Part shown: in pieces, positions 33,946 to 45,452 of the stretch | Numbering within the stretch: position 1 is the stretch's first letter | Layout of the letters: every line of letters starts with the position of its first letter | From: Hippophae tibetana | Lineage: Eukaryota; Streptophyta; Magnoliopsida; Rosales; Elaeagnaceae | DNA length: 64,000 nt | Direction of reading: 5' to 3' | Assembly (NCBI GenBank): GCA_037013495.1 | Contig: CM072809.1 | Location: 10,242,501-10,306,500 of the forward strand | Notes under the pieces: model-generated | What the model was told of the DNA's origin: nothing | Database searches by the model: none | Seen by the model: only the letters and a program-made list of their open reading frames with translations | Made by a program: the position numbers and the translations under genes

Positions 33946-36900
33946 TCAATACTGAGACTTGTCAAGCCTATCAAAATAAGGATGCTCCATTGCTGCTTTG
34001 GCCGAGATCCTTTCTGCTGGGTCATATTCAAGCATTTTCTGCATTATCCATAGACAAAATCACTTTTAGTCAAACACATGAGAATTGTCAAATGTCAATA
34101 ATTCATTCTTCGCCATCCAATGAACCAGGCATAACAAGATGCAAAAATTGCACTTAGGTCATAGGCCATACAAGATGCAACCTTTCAAAAATGCAATTTT
34201 GATCATATGGTTTTTTAAGCATTACAAGCTCTATTTTGGTGCATTAAAATGGCATAACAATATATTTGCTCAAGAATACTTTGTCAACCGAGGATAAAAA
34301 AATGGCATAAAAATTTATTTGAATTTAAGATTGTAGGAATGGGAAGAGAGAAATAGAGAAATTATTGATTGCTAAAGACCACTTCATATGGTATTCCAAA
34401 CCAATAGAATGCAAATTAATGTAATAACTTTTTAAAAAAAACACAAATATCTAATAGTTGATTATAAAAATCAACTAATTTAATTTGTTGTGAGTGTACA
34501 AGGAGTAATGAATAATTCTTCAAGAAAAATAACTGACAGAAAAACTGCATCTTGGTGGTGTAACATCAGACCATCAATACTGTAGATTTCAGATTTCACA
34601 TCACCCGTGTGGATAAAAAAAGTCAAATCCATGCCGCTAATGTACATACGTAAACAAGAAAACAAAGATACTGGGTATATCTTATCTGCAAGATGGGAGG
34701 GATGAGCTGAGCAACCTTATTCAGGTTGTTCTCATTTTTTTAAAATAGAAATTCTCATGTTTTCAAGGAATGATAAAATTGACAAAATGGGCATGCAATC
34801 ATTCTTATACTGGGTGAAATAGAAGCCTCCATCTAGTGTAGCACATTACAACTACATGTCTCATAAAAATATTCACGTCTTCTTAATTGTATGCCAACAA
34901 GTGCTCCCAAGAATCATCAAAATAATTAGAGTATGGAATTTCATTTGAGTGTAAAAATGCAATGCTCATTACATAAATCTGTCAAATGTAAGACCATCAT
35001 ACCAACGGTCAAATCATTAACAATTTCATTGAGATGAAAAAAACACGTGCAACAGAATAAAATATGTAAAGAGAAAAGCATCAAATCCAGCTATGGAAGA
35101 CTGATTACCATTTTCATACTCATGAATAGATTACTAACTTTTTTTTATATTTTGCTATGAAAGGACTACTAAATTAGTAGCTATGCTTGAACTCCCACAA
35201 TAAGAACCAAAATAAAGTCTAGAACAACTCCAATGTCAACTACAGCATCTGTGACATATATTTTAGACCAATCATATTGAAGGGTTGGAGGATTCAACCC
35301 CCACCCTAACAACCTCCTGTACCACCTGAAACAGATGGAACCGGTATATGTGACAAATTTAAAGTTAGGAGAAGAGAAATCAGGAATCTTCAATTACAAG
35401 GGTATGTTGCAATTGGAGCATGGACTGCAACACTTTTAGAATTTGTACCAAAGTAGGTTTATGAGTTCGCTCCTTTAGTAGACTTAGTAAATATTTTGTG
35501 CTAATGGATGAAGTAGGAAACATGAAAGACATTTAATGTGGACCACTAATTTCTTGTGCATTCAATGTGAAGCACTAATTTCTTGTTTATTCAATGTGAA
35601 GATGAATATGAAGTCTTTGCTACCACGAGTTCTTCATAGATATTGCCTATAAATAGTTTGTTTTATTTGTGAAAAATATAAGAACAAATGAATTAGAGAA
35701 CATCCATAAGAAAGATGGTAAAAATCTTTGTAAGAATTATCTTGTGAGTTACTACTTAGAAAGGAAAATTTATTCCTTCTTTGTAAGTAATATTTTTCCT
35801 ATTTTGTAAAAGATTTATTTCTACTATTACAACAGAGATTAGAATTGTTATCTCATTGTAACTAGAGAGAAGTTGTTATAATCTCTATTTTACAATAACA
35901 AAATCCTCCTACATTTTCCCGTGGTTTTTTAACCCAATTTATTCAGAGTTTTTCCACATAAAATATTTGTATTATCTTATTTTCATTATTCTCAATTTCA
36001 CTTTAGTTGTGTGTTAGCTTCGACCAAGTAATTTTTACTAACATATTTAATTGTTCACAAAAAGATCACCGATGGCTCATACTTCTCAGAAACTCCACTT
36101 TTTAGCTTGTGAATTAAAAAAAAAGTATATGGAGTTACTGGTAGCAGCCACATTTTTAGTATAAATATTAAGGAGCCCACGATACTGAGTAAGTTTACCA
36201 GAATGCTATTGCTATGTTAGGAGACTCATTTTGCTGAACCCATCAAGCTTTTAAGAAATTGCAATTTGCCCAAACAGTTTATTCAAAGAGGTAGAATTAC
36301 CGATAGAAGGTCGACTCCTTCGGATTCAAGAGAAGGAACAGCACGTGCTAAATTCTGAGGCTCCCATTGTGGGTACTGGTGCCAATCACGCAAAGAAGTC
36401 ACCCCAGTCCACTGCTTCTCTGTAGGTGTTCCCAGCAACCTGCAGAAACAAGCAGTGTTGGTTAGTCATAAGAAAAAACAGATACTCATAAGAGAGTTTG
36501 TTGATGATCAAGCTTCCTAAAACCTTAAATTGTTAGGAGATGTGTCAATAATTCATTTATATATTCTAAGGCTCCTCTAAATATAGGACAAAAAAATTGA
36601 AAACAATTTAGGGTTGCGGGATAGAACACAGAACCATCTTATCTTATACCACATATTAGTGTATTTGTCACTAATCTCCCTAATATAAGTATTGGTCACT
36701 AATTCATTAGTACATTATAACAACTGGAAATCTAAAAAGAGAACCAACCTGAAGATGTGAAGCAACTGCTGGAACTCAGAATCTCCAGGAAAAAGAGCCT
36801 GCCTGCGGACCATTTCGGCAAAGATGCAGCCAACAGACCACATATCAACCGCAGTTGAGTAGTGAGTGGATCCAAGCAAAACCTCAGGAGCACGATACCA

Positions 36901-37446
36901 AAGGGTAACGATCTCGTGAGTATAGGACTTAAGTGGAACAGTAAAAGCACGGCCGAGTCCGAGATCAGCGATTTTGAGAATACCACGATCCTTATCGAGA
37001 AGAAGATTCTGGGGTTTAAGGTCACGGTGGAGAACACCATGAGAGTGACAGTGCGCAACCCCCTTGAGAAGCTGGTAGAGGAAACTACGTACAAGGGATT
37101 GAGGCAAGGGTTTGGGATTGGGACCTTTGCGATGGGAATCGATGAACTTCTTAAGGTCGGTGTCTAGGTACTCAAAGACCAAATAGAGAACAGGCTTGGT
37201 GGAGGAAGAAGAAGAGGACACATGGTCAACGTGCTCAACGGAGAGGAGGCGGACCACATAGAGGGATTGCGACAACATTTGTAGAAGAGAGACCTCGCGA
37301 AGGGCAGTTGGGGGTACGCCTTCTTCGTCCATCTCAAGACGAGTCTTCTTAAGGGCTACCAATTGGCCAGTTGCTTTGTCTTTGGCCTTGTAGACTTTCC
37401 CGTATGTTCCTTCTCCTACCTTCTCCAGTTTCTCGTACTTGTCCAT
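33946..37446 (-). CDS. CDKB1: B1-type cyclin-dependent kinase (CDKB1)
   Basis: Three exons: complement(join(33946..34038,36301..36439,36749..37446)), 309 residues, the same length as Arabidopsis CDKB1;1. The cyclin-binding helix reads PPTALRE (45-51), the signature of plant CDKB1; CDKB2 usually has PPTTLRE or PSTTLRE. Other landmarks are the glycine loop GEGTYGKV with inhibitory T14/Y15, catalytic K33, HRDLKPQN (140-147), DLG (161-163) and activation-loop T176 in [14 protein letters not shown]. Exon 2 encodes [13 protein letters not shown]; exon 3 gives [14 protein letters not shown] and ends DKSQY. A serine run (77-82) lies between the N- and C-lobes. CDKB1 is plant-specific, active from S to M phase, and drives division with A2/B cyclins. 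All splice sites are GT-AG and in phase. Intron 2 (about 2.3 kb) contains a probable solo LTR. Confidence 0.96.
34182..34295. repeat. Dispersed repeat, copy in CDKB1 intron 2
   Basis: Shares AATGCAATTTTGATCATATG, GGTTTTTTAAGC and CTATTTTGGTGCATTAA with about 28750-28845 in EXO84C intron 5, with small indels. No inverted ends are evident. Confidence 0.65.
35405..36043 (+). repeat. Probable solo Copia LTR in CDKB1 intron 2
   Basis: The block begins TGTTGCAATT and ends TTTTACTAACA (TG...CA). Internally it has TATAAATAG near 35649-35657, and on the 3' side CCGTGG followed by TTTTTCCACATAAAATATTT, the same motif as in the LTR at 665-1379. There is no internal retroelement sequence on either side, as expected for a solo LTR. 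The flanking 5-mers do not match, so the exact ends are uncertain. Confidence 0.55.
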
Positions 37447-37515
37447 TGCTGCTTCTGAGATCTATCTGTTAATTTCTTTGTGTGTTTTTTATAACTGTGT
37501 AAGAAGGAATGTCAA

Positions 37516-37522
37516 ATTTATA
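37516..37522 (-). promoter_or_regulatory. Candidate TATA box of CDKB1
   Basis: The minus strand reads TATAAAT about 70-75 bases upstream of the CDKB1 ATG, a normal plant TATA position for a short leader. Confidence 0.45.
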
Positions 37523-37720
37523 AAGAATGGAAGAGTCGTTGGGAGCCAAATCTAACAAGAGATTCACTAGAGTTGTGCAAATGACTTGGTTAAAGATGGA
37601 TCTCAGGCTCAGCGCCACTTCGCAAAGTCTTTCCGATTTTCAAATTTGAATTTGCTTTTTGTTATTCATTTATTTATTACGGAATTGGCAAGTTTTGGCA
37701 TTAGGCAATAGGCCTTTTCG

Positions 37721-37730
37721 CAACGGCTCA
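37721..37730 (+). promoter_or_regulatory. Candidate mitosis-specific activator (MSA-like) core
   Basis: CAACGGCTCA contains the AACGG core bound by three-repeat MYB factors in G2/M genes, about 280 bases upstream of the CDKB1 ATG. The flanks fit the full consensus only partly. Confidence 0.3.
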
Positions 37731-38412
37731 ATATAAAAAAAATCTAATTTAAATACAATTTTCTTTTATAAATATCAATCACGTCCCTGTTATTGGCTTT
37801 TTTTCTTCTTTCATTAAAGTCTTTTTTTTTTATATTAAATAAGTAAAAATTATAATTCAAACTTTGATTCAAGTGATAGATGTGGAGAATTAAAGAAGAC
37901 AATTATGAAAAATAATATTACTAGAGGGTATTTAAAGTCTACTCCGATTAACAATTGAATAAAAAATTATTATGATCTATTTAAATGATAAATAAATTTA
38001 ATATATAATTATAATATAATCATAAGGTAATTTAAATTAATAATTTAGATGTTATTATATTTTTAAAACTTATATTTAATGAATAATTTATAAAATTAAA
38101 TCAAACAAAAATATATATTTACAGTATGAACTTAAATTGTTAGAATTAATTTATCAAAAAAATTATATAAATTATTCAAAAAGATAACAGTATCCAAAAT
38201 AATAATAAAGTAAGGCAAGAAAAAGTGATTTAAGCTATTTTTTAGCTATCAATTTATTTTTTTTCCTTTAAAATTGAGAATAATTATAAGGGGTTAACCC
38301 TAATTTTAAAGAAAATGTGAATTTCTTTTAGTAAGATTCTAAGAAAATGTGGCTAACTTTATACATTTAGCCAAGGATAAATGTAATTAACATTTCTTTA
38401 TACATTTTTAAT

Positions 38413-38594
38413 TGAATATATTGAATATATTTACAATTATAATGAATACTAATATATGTATAAATACAGGAAATAAGAATATGTTTTTTAAGAAAAGTGC
38501 TTTTAGGAAAAGTATTAGTTGCATACAACTAATATACAGTTGATAAAGTATATTAGTTGCATACAATTAATATACCATTAATGATTTATTAACA
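38413..38594 (-). repeat. 3' LTR of Copia C
   Basis: Begins TGAATATATT and ends TTATTAACA in plus orientation. It matches 43586-43739, with extra sequence around a repeated TATTAGTTGCATACAA motif. Confidence 0.85.
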
Positions 38595-38702
38595 CTCCAC
38601 CTCAAGTTGGCGCATAGATATCGATCATGCCCAACTTGCTTAGTGAATCGTATAATGCCTTCTTGGAAACTCTCTTGGTAAGCATATCTGTAAGTTGCTC
38701 TT

Positions 38703-40434
38703 CTATGGGAAAAAAGGAAAACTAATAAGTTTGGCATCTAACTTCTCTTTTATAAAGTGACGATCAATCTCTACATGCTTAGTACGATCATGTTGTACTA
38801 GATTTTGTGATATATTAATGGCTGCTCGATTATCACAATACATTTGCATAATATTTTTGAGTTCGAAACCCAAATCTAATAACAAAGTTCTTATCCACAG
38901 CAATTCACAAACCCCATGAGTCATACCTCTATACTCGGCCTTAGTACTAGATCGTGTCACCACTTTCTGCTTCTTACTTTTCCATATAACCAAATTTCCT
39001 CCCACAAAGGTGAAATAACCCGATGTTGACTTTCTATCTGTAATACTTCTTGCCCAATCTGCATCTGTGAAGCCACAAACTTCAAGAGGATTGTTGTGTT
39101 TAGAGAACATTACTCTCCTTCCTGGAGTCAATTTCAAATACCTTAAAATTCTCAAAACAACATTCATATGGTTCTCACTTGGATTATGCATGAACTGACT
39201 TACCACACTTACTGCATATATGCAACATCTAGTCTAGTATGAGTTAAGTAAATCAAACGCCCAACCAATCTATGATAGCGAGCTCGATCAGTTGGTATCT
39301 GATCTAGATACTCTACTAAACAATGGTTTTGCTCAATAAGAGTGTCAATAGGTTTGCAATCCAACATACATGTCTCTATTAGTAGATCAATAATGTACTT
39401 CCTCTGACACAGATATATTCCTTCTCTTCCCCTGACTACCTCAATTCCTAAGAAGTACTTTAGTTCACCTAAGTCCTTCATCTCGAATTCAGAGGCTAGC
39501 TGTCTTTGTAATTTATCCATCTCAATAGTATCATCACCAGTGATTATCATATCATCAACATAAATGATTAGGACTGTTACCTTCCCTCGTTGATGTTTAA
39601 GAAATAGAGTGTGGTCTGAATTACTCTATCTGTAACCAACCTTTTGCATGAACTGTGAAAACCTTTCAAACCAGGCTTTAGGGGATTGCTTGAGACCATA
39701 CAAAGACTTCCTCAATTTGCATACAAAATTACTAGGAGAATCAACTACATACCCAGGTGGAAGACTCATGTACACCTCCTCGACTAATTCTTCAAGAAGA
39801 AACACATTCTTGACATCAAATTTTTGAAGTGGCAAGTTTAGGTTAGCGGCAAGTGAGAGCAAAACCCGAATAATGTTCATTTTGGCAACATGAGCAAAAG
39901 TCTCATCGTAGTCTACATCATACATTTGAGTAAACCCTTTTGCTACAAGATGAGATTTATACCGATTTACAGATCCATCATCATTATGTTTTACAGTAAA
40001 CACCTATCTACAACCAACTGCCATTTTTCCTTGTGGTGGTAGCATAAGTTGTCAAGTATCGTTCTTCTTTAACGCATCCATCTCTTCAGCCATTGCCTTT
40101 CTCCATATTGGATCTCCCAACGCATCCTGCACTTTGTTAGGTACTGATACACCAAATATTTGATTCACAAATGATTTATATGACTTAGATAATCTTTTAG
40201 TGGACATGTAATTGGCTACTGGGTGTTTTGATTTTGCATGAATATTTGGTTCATACCTTTTGGTTGGTTGACCTCAAGTAGACCTATTTGGTAACACATA
40301 CTGTCCAACATTAGACTCAATGCTATTAGTATCAGTGAGTGTACATACCTCAGATGAGTGACCTTCAGTACCAGGGAGTTGTTGATCAGGGGTAGGAGTA
40401 ATGCTTGAGGGTACAATTGTGTCTTCAACTTCAT
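38703..40434 (-). pseudogene. Copia C reverse transcriptase and RNase H
   Basis: On the minus strand the RT begins with YKSHLVAKGFTQMYDVDYDE (about 39960), followed by KFDVKNVFLLEE and KSLYGLKQSPKAWF. An intact YVDD catalytic box lies at about 39550-39565, then FEMKDLGELKYFLGIEV. RNase H follows at 38703-39206 with FTDADWARS, DRKSTSGYF and DNRAAINISQN. At least one stop and a frame change near 39600 and 39210 break the frame, so no full enzyme is made. Confidence 0.9.
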
Positions 40435-40456
40435 TTACTGTAAGTGAATTTGGTGC

Positions 40457-42004
40457 TTAGATACTTGGAGCATCTGTTTCTGCAATGACTGGATTCAATG
40501 GATTAGGAATCTCATCTGGTCTCATTGAAACATTAATTGGTGATTCTTCTAATGCCTCCCCTTCACCATGATATAGTTTTTCGAAATATGTATTCTCCCC
40601 CTGACGAGCAGTATCATGTGAGGAAAAATAACTCATGTCCTCAAAGAAGGTAACATCCATAGTGACATAATACTTTCTGGTCAGTGGATGGAAGCACTTG
40701 TATCCTTTTTGATAACTTCCATAACAAAAAAAACACATTTAATTGCCCGGGCATCTAATTTAGACCGTTGATTTTTAGGAACATGTACAAAAACAACACA
40801 ACCAAATACACATGTAGGAAGATTATGGAAGGATGATAAGGAGGCGTAAGATGCGAGAATCTGGAATGAGATTTTTTTGTTAAGGATACTAGACGAGAGA
40901 TGATTGATGAGATAGGCGGAAGCTTGTACAACATCACCCCAAAGATATTTTGGCATATAAGCACTAAATAAGAGTGCACAAGTCATATCAAGTAAATGAC
41001 GATTTTTTTTTCTTTTAGACACTCCATTTTGTTTCGATGTTTGCAGACAAGTAGTTTGGTGAATAATACCATGTGTTTTGAAAAAGTCTTGAAAAACATG
41101 ATTAACATATTCCCCCCCATTGTCAGAACGTAGGATCCAAATGATGCCATTTTATTGTGTTTGAATGAAGGTATGAAAGGTTAGAAAAACTGAAAAAACT
41201 TTATCTTTTGTTCTAAGAAGAGAAATATATGATAATCTTGTACAATCATTGATAAACGAAACAAAATATCTCATACTCGATATAGTGGGCTCTTTAGATG
41301 GTCCCTAAACATCAAAATGAATTAATTCAAAAGGAATAGTACTTTTATTAGAAATACTAGGAGAATAAGTAATATGATGGCTATTGGCCAAAACACAAGT
41401 CACAATGTAGAACAGTGTCACTAACACCAATAAATAAAGTGGGCATATATTTTTTCATAAGACTAAAAGATGGATGCCCTAAGCGGCGATGCCACAACCA
41501 AATTTCACTTAGCTTATCGGAACTAGAGGTCAATACAGTGCGTGCCCGTGCTCCTGGTTTCTCCCCTGCATAGTTCTGATCCAAACAGAACAATCTGCCC
41601 CTCAGATACCCTCGACCAATTATTTCCTTGGTAAGAAGATCCTGAAAAATCACATACATAGGATAAAAGGTTACAAAACATTTAGACTCAATATTCAACC
41701 GTGTGACATATATTAAGTGATGAGATAAGTCAGGTACATATAAAATATTATGGAGCTGTAAAGATGGAATGATATGAACTGACCCCTTTCCTAAGATAGG
41801 AAAGGCCTCACGATTAACATTTGTAACATAAGACACTGGTGGGGCAAATAAGTCATTAAAATAAGATTTATCATAAGTCATATGATCAGATGCACCAGAA
41901 TCAATAATCCAAGTATTAGACCCAACCGAGTGAGAAACATTTAAGGTCATACCAATCTTACCACGACCAACTATTGAAGCTGTAGGGATACCTCCGCATT
42001 CCAT
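40457..42004 (-). pseudogene. Copia C protease and integrase
   Basis: The protease active site reads WIIDSGASDHMT (about 41880-41920). The GAG-pre-integrase zinc region follows (WLWHRRLGHPSFSLMKKYMP, about 41440-41490). The integrase core is partly out of frame, and its C-terminal part is clear at 40681-41022 (HLLDMTCALLFSA, then KLDARAIKCVFF). Several stops are present around 41030-41380. Confidence 0.85.
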
Positions 42005-42997
42005 ATGATGATTCTATCCATAGTAGTGTGGTTCTTGGACAATTTACACTGCAACTGCTTTTGCTTTAGAACGACGATGTTATCATTTTGCTCTATAGTA
42101 GTCTGCTTTTGGTTTCAAGTGTGGATACAGTTTCCAACAATTCTCATGAAGATGCTCCTGTTCATTGCAATAAGAGCAGTGAGAACAAGAGTGATTGGTA
42201 AAACCTAGTGGAGGTCCCTATTGATGAAGTGGAATTGAATTTTGCTATTGGAGGAAATGTGCCTTTGATTTGGCTTGAATGACTAGGCATGATACCTCAA
42301 CTTGTGCCTGATGAAGACTCTCTTGCTGAGATTCGTCTTTACGGATGTATGTAAAGGTGGTAGTCAAGCTCGGAAGGTTTGACATTCGAAGCAATTTGCC
42401 TTTAGCACTATTATGTTTTGTATCAAGACCTCTTAAAAAGGCATGTACTCGTTCAAGCTCATTCTCCTTCTGGTACCACAGATAGTCTTTTGGATTTTTA
42501 ATTTTGCACGGGCGTTTCTGGTCAATTTCAACTCATACATTTTTCAGCTTGGTAAAAAAAAGAAATACTGGTTGCCCATTTTGCTGCATGCCAGCAGGTT
42601 TGCACATGAGTTCATGAACTTGAATAAAGTCAGACTCATTTGTATAAATATCGCTTAAGGTATTCCATATGGCCTCAGCAGTTTCACATTCCTCTACCAT
42701 TTGTAATATATCATTAGTGATGGCTCTAAATAGAATTGACATTACAAAGCCATCGTCATCTTCCCACCTAGTATAGGCTTCTATATCATTTTGACTAGGA
42801 GCCCTGATTGATCCAGATACATGTCCCATCTTATGCATCCCACGAAGATAAACATACATAACTTTTTTTCATGTTCGAAAATTTATACCATTAAGTTTAG
42901 TACCCCTGAAAGAATCAATTTCTGAACTCTTAACAGAAACTTCAAAATTTGGAACTTCATGAATTTTGAAAACTTGATGTTGTCTTGAATTTTCCAT
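42005..42997 (-). pseudogene. Copia C gag
   Basis: The likely start is the ATG at 42997. Gag-like sequence includes EAYTRWEDDDGFVMSILF and AEAIWNTLSDIYT (42533-42859). A CCHC zinc knuckle (C-x2-C-x4-H-x4-C, CSYCNEQEHLHENCW) is readable near 42145-42190. A break near 42870 interrupts the frame. Confidence 0.8.
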
Positions 42998-43239
42998 TGA
43001 AATAATAATAAAAAATATATTGTGATAAAGATTTTGGGTTTTTTTGGGCCATATTGGGCTGATAAGTGGGATGTCTAATTATTGAGTGAGCTGATGGGTT
43101 GGGCTGATGGGCTTGGACTAGGTCAAATGAGTAAGTGGGTTGATGGGCTTGGATTAGGGTAGAGCTTAAAAAACTGAAAAAACTGAAAAAATTAAAAACT
43201 AAACAGAGCAGTGTAGGAGTTGTGCGGACTCACAAAGAA

Positions 43240-43440
43240 TGCATGGGTGAAGCTGGACGACGCATGGTTGGGATGCGAGCTGGACGACACAGGGCTGGGG
43301 CGCGAGCTGGACGACGTAGGGTTGGGGCGCGAGCTAGACGACGTAGGGCTGGACGACACGGGCTGAACGATGTGGGTTGGACGTCGCAGATTGGACATCA
43401 TAGACTGGACGATGCGGGCTGGACGACGGATCTGCAACAG
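43240..43440. repeat. GC-rich degenerate tandem repeat in the Copia C leader
   Basis: Units built on GAGCTGGACGACGTAGGG, with TTGGGGCGC spacers (about 27 bp), recur here and then decay to shorter GCTGGACGA units. The block lies between the 5' LTR and gag and is strikingly GC-rich for the window. Arg-rich frames on either strand here are by-products of the repeat. Confidence 0.75.
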
Positions 43441-43585
43441 ACGGATAGATCTGCAACGACAACATGAACTGAACAATGCAAGAAGATTAACGTCATTGCA
43501 TAAAAAACACTAACGGTGACGCTAGGTGGCGCTGCTGCTCAGAAACCGGTAATAATTTTTTTTCTTTCCTACTCTGATACCAAAT

Positions 43586-43739
43586 TGAATATACTGAATA
43601 TATTTGCAATTACAATGAATACTAATACATGTATAAATACAAGAAATAAGAAAAGTGTTTTTAGGAAAAATATATTAGTTGCAGCCGATAAAGTATATTA
43701 GTTGCATAAAACTAATATAACATTAATGATTTATTAATA
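43586..43739 (-). repeat. 5' LTR of Copia C
   Basis: Begins TGAATATACT after the primer-binding site and a 3-base gap. It ends TTATTAATA, where its partner has TTATTAACA. Confidence 0.85.
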
Positions 43740-44507
43740 TTTTTTTGTGTAAGAGGTAATTTCTTACTTAGATTAGATACAACATTATGATATAATATAT
43801 AAAAATTATAAGTATTTTCACTTATTAAGTTATTCTCTTGAGATTAAAAAATTCATAATTCTAATAAATTTTCAAGTAATATCAAATTTTTTGTTTATTA
43901 AGAAGTCTCTTTAAAAAAAATATGAAAATGAACTAGCAAAACAAAATAATGACATGTAATTTAAATATAATAATATAGTTTAAAAACATAAAGTGATAAA
44001 TTTTATAAGAAACATAAATATACACGTTGAAGGGAAAGGTTTGAGATAACATGATAAATTGATTAAAAACAACACTATATTAAAATTTATAATGATTAAG
44101 TATGTTTTCACGTATTAATTTTTGAGATTAAAAAAGTTATTTTTATTATAAACTTTCACATTCATTTCACAATACACTCTTTTAGTTTTTATTTGATATA
44201 TTTTATTATACTTTTCAAAAAATGTAATTTTTATTTTAAAAACATATAACACACGTCAATAAAAGAAGCAAATAATTGTATGAAAGAGTGTACTAAAAAT
44301 TGTTGTTAGCATTGGCGAAGACTGCATCATTACTATTTTTTTTTTTTAATAAAATGAGATAAGGTTACTTGTTGCACATTACAGATGTTATGTTAAATTA
44401 ATTATCATTTAAATGTTGTCTTTTGGGCGTGAGATTAGTTCAAAGAATATTCGCAATATCAATAGCCAAAATGATTTTTAGAGAAAAGCCACGCTAATTT
44501 TTCTTCC
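43740..44507. other. AT-rich intergenic DNA upstream of the defensin-like gene
   Basis: No coding or repeat structure is recognised. The last ~100 bases are probably promoter. Confidence 0.5.
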
Positions 44508-44515
44508 TATAAATA
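44508..44515 (+). promoter_or_regulatory. TATA box of the defensin-like gene
   Basis: TATAAATA lies 59 bases before the ATG at 44567, which puts transcription start near 44540 with a leader of about 30 bases. Confidence 0.7.
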
Positions 44516-44566
44516 CATACGCAAGCATTGTCTTCCCTTTATTACCTTGCAAAACATAAAGAAAAC

Positions 44567-45452
44567 ATGGCCAAAACTCCAAATCCTATTTGGTTACTTG
44601 CTATGTTCTCAATCATTTTCTTTTTCACAAGTTCGGGTAATTTTGGTATCAATATATTTAGTTAATGTTAAAATTTGTTAGTTACTGGATCTATAAAAAA
44701 CTTAAGTTATTAGAATAAGTTTTAATTATATTTATGAGTTTTTTATAATATTGTTTTTATGTATTATATATATTAAATACTTACATATCAATAATTGAGA
44801 TGGTTAGATTTTGAATACAAAATATTTAATTTTAATATTATGTTAGAAATAGTTGGTGATCAACTTTTTAAAAAAATTAAATTATCAAGAGAATAATTAA
44901 TTATATTTTTATAAATTTAACTGTTAATTAATTAATCATTAATAATCAAAACATCCATACAATTTAATTTTGATTTATTTTTTAAAATTAAATAATTTTT
45001 TATTAAATAAATAAAATATGGTAGAGTGAGATTTAATTTGAATCAAGTGCAAAAAAAATCTCAATAAGAAAGAATTTTAACTATTAATTTTGGTTTACTT
45101 CTACCTACCATACAATTATTGTTTATTTGCTTGTATTTTTATTAATAAAAATTTCAATCACTTAAAGCATTTTTAGGAAAAGTGATTTTAGATTGAAACA
45201 CGTATGTCTTTCTCAAACTATTAATAATTCAATTAGCTATTTTTTCTAACTAATTGAGTTTTGCTTGTGACAGTATGCGCAAAAAATCGGAGTCGTTGTT
45301 TTAAAATGAGCCAAATAGTGCAAAGATGCAAAGGAGGCGACAAGATATGTAACGAGTCTTGTCAAAAATACGAATCTGCATATAGTGGAAGGTGTGGGCA
45401 GAGAAACATAGTGTCTTATCCCCAATGTTATTGCCTCTTCAAGTGCAACTAA
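44567..45452 (+). CDS. Secreted defensin-like (DEFL) cysteine-rich peptide
   Basis: Two exons: join(44567..44636,45274..45452), 82 residues. Exon 1 encodes a signal peptide (MAKTPNPIWLLAMFSIIFFF). The intron is GT-AG and splits the precursor right at the end of the signal, the standard DEFL gene layout. The mature part has nine cysteines, including C-x3-C (CNESC) and C-x-C (CYC) spacings and a cysteine two residues from the end, as in the cysteine-stabilised alpha-beta fold. It should be secreted; members act in antimicrobial defence or as cell-cell signals, and its specific role cannot be told. An odd cysteine number leaves one unpaired or dimer-forming residue. AATAAA-type signals follow about 85 bases after the stop. 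Confidence 0.88.

Larger units (their letters stand above)
37447..38412. other. CDKB1 promoter region, AT-rich
   Basis: The region separates the CDKB1 ATG from the Copia element at 38413. The first ~300 bases are less AT-rich and probably hold the leader and promoter. The rest is AT-rich with no gene seen. Confidence 0.5.
38413..43739 (-). mobile_element. Ty1-copia retrotransposon C, both LTRs present
   Basis: LTRs flank a 5.0-kb interior: 3' LTR 38413-38594 (182 bp) and 5' LTR 43586-43739 (154 bp), similar but with indels. Next to the 5' LTR lies a primer-binding site (complement TGGTATCAGAGT, 43571-43582). Next to the 3' LTR is a polypurine tract (complement CAACTTGAGGTGGAG ending at 38595). 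The interior reads gag, protease, integrase, RT, RNase H on the minus strand, the Copia order. Stops and frameshifts make it defective. No matching target duplication was found, and the outer base pair of the 5' LTR is mutated. Confidence 0.92.

Noticed and set aside
35181-35393. 70-codon minus-strand frame in CDKB1 intron 2
   Set aside because: Lies within an intron next to a probable solo LTR and shows no recognisable domain.
43192-43476. Arg/Gly- or Ser/Pro-rich open frames
   Set aside because: They are by-products of the GC-rich tandem repeat in the Copia C leader.
38408-43744. Target site duplication of Copia C
   Set aside because: Flanking 5-mers (TTAAT and TTTTT) do not match; not claimed.
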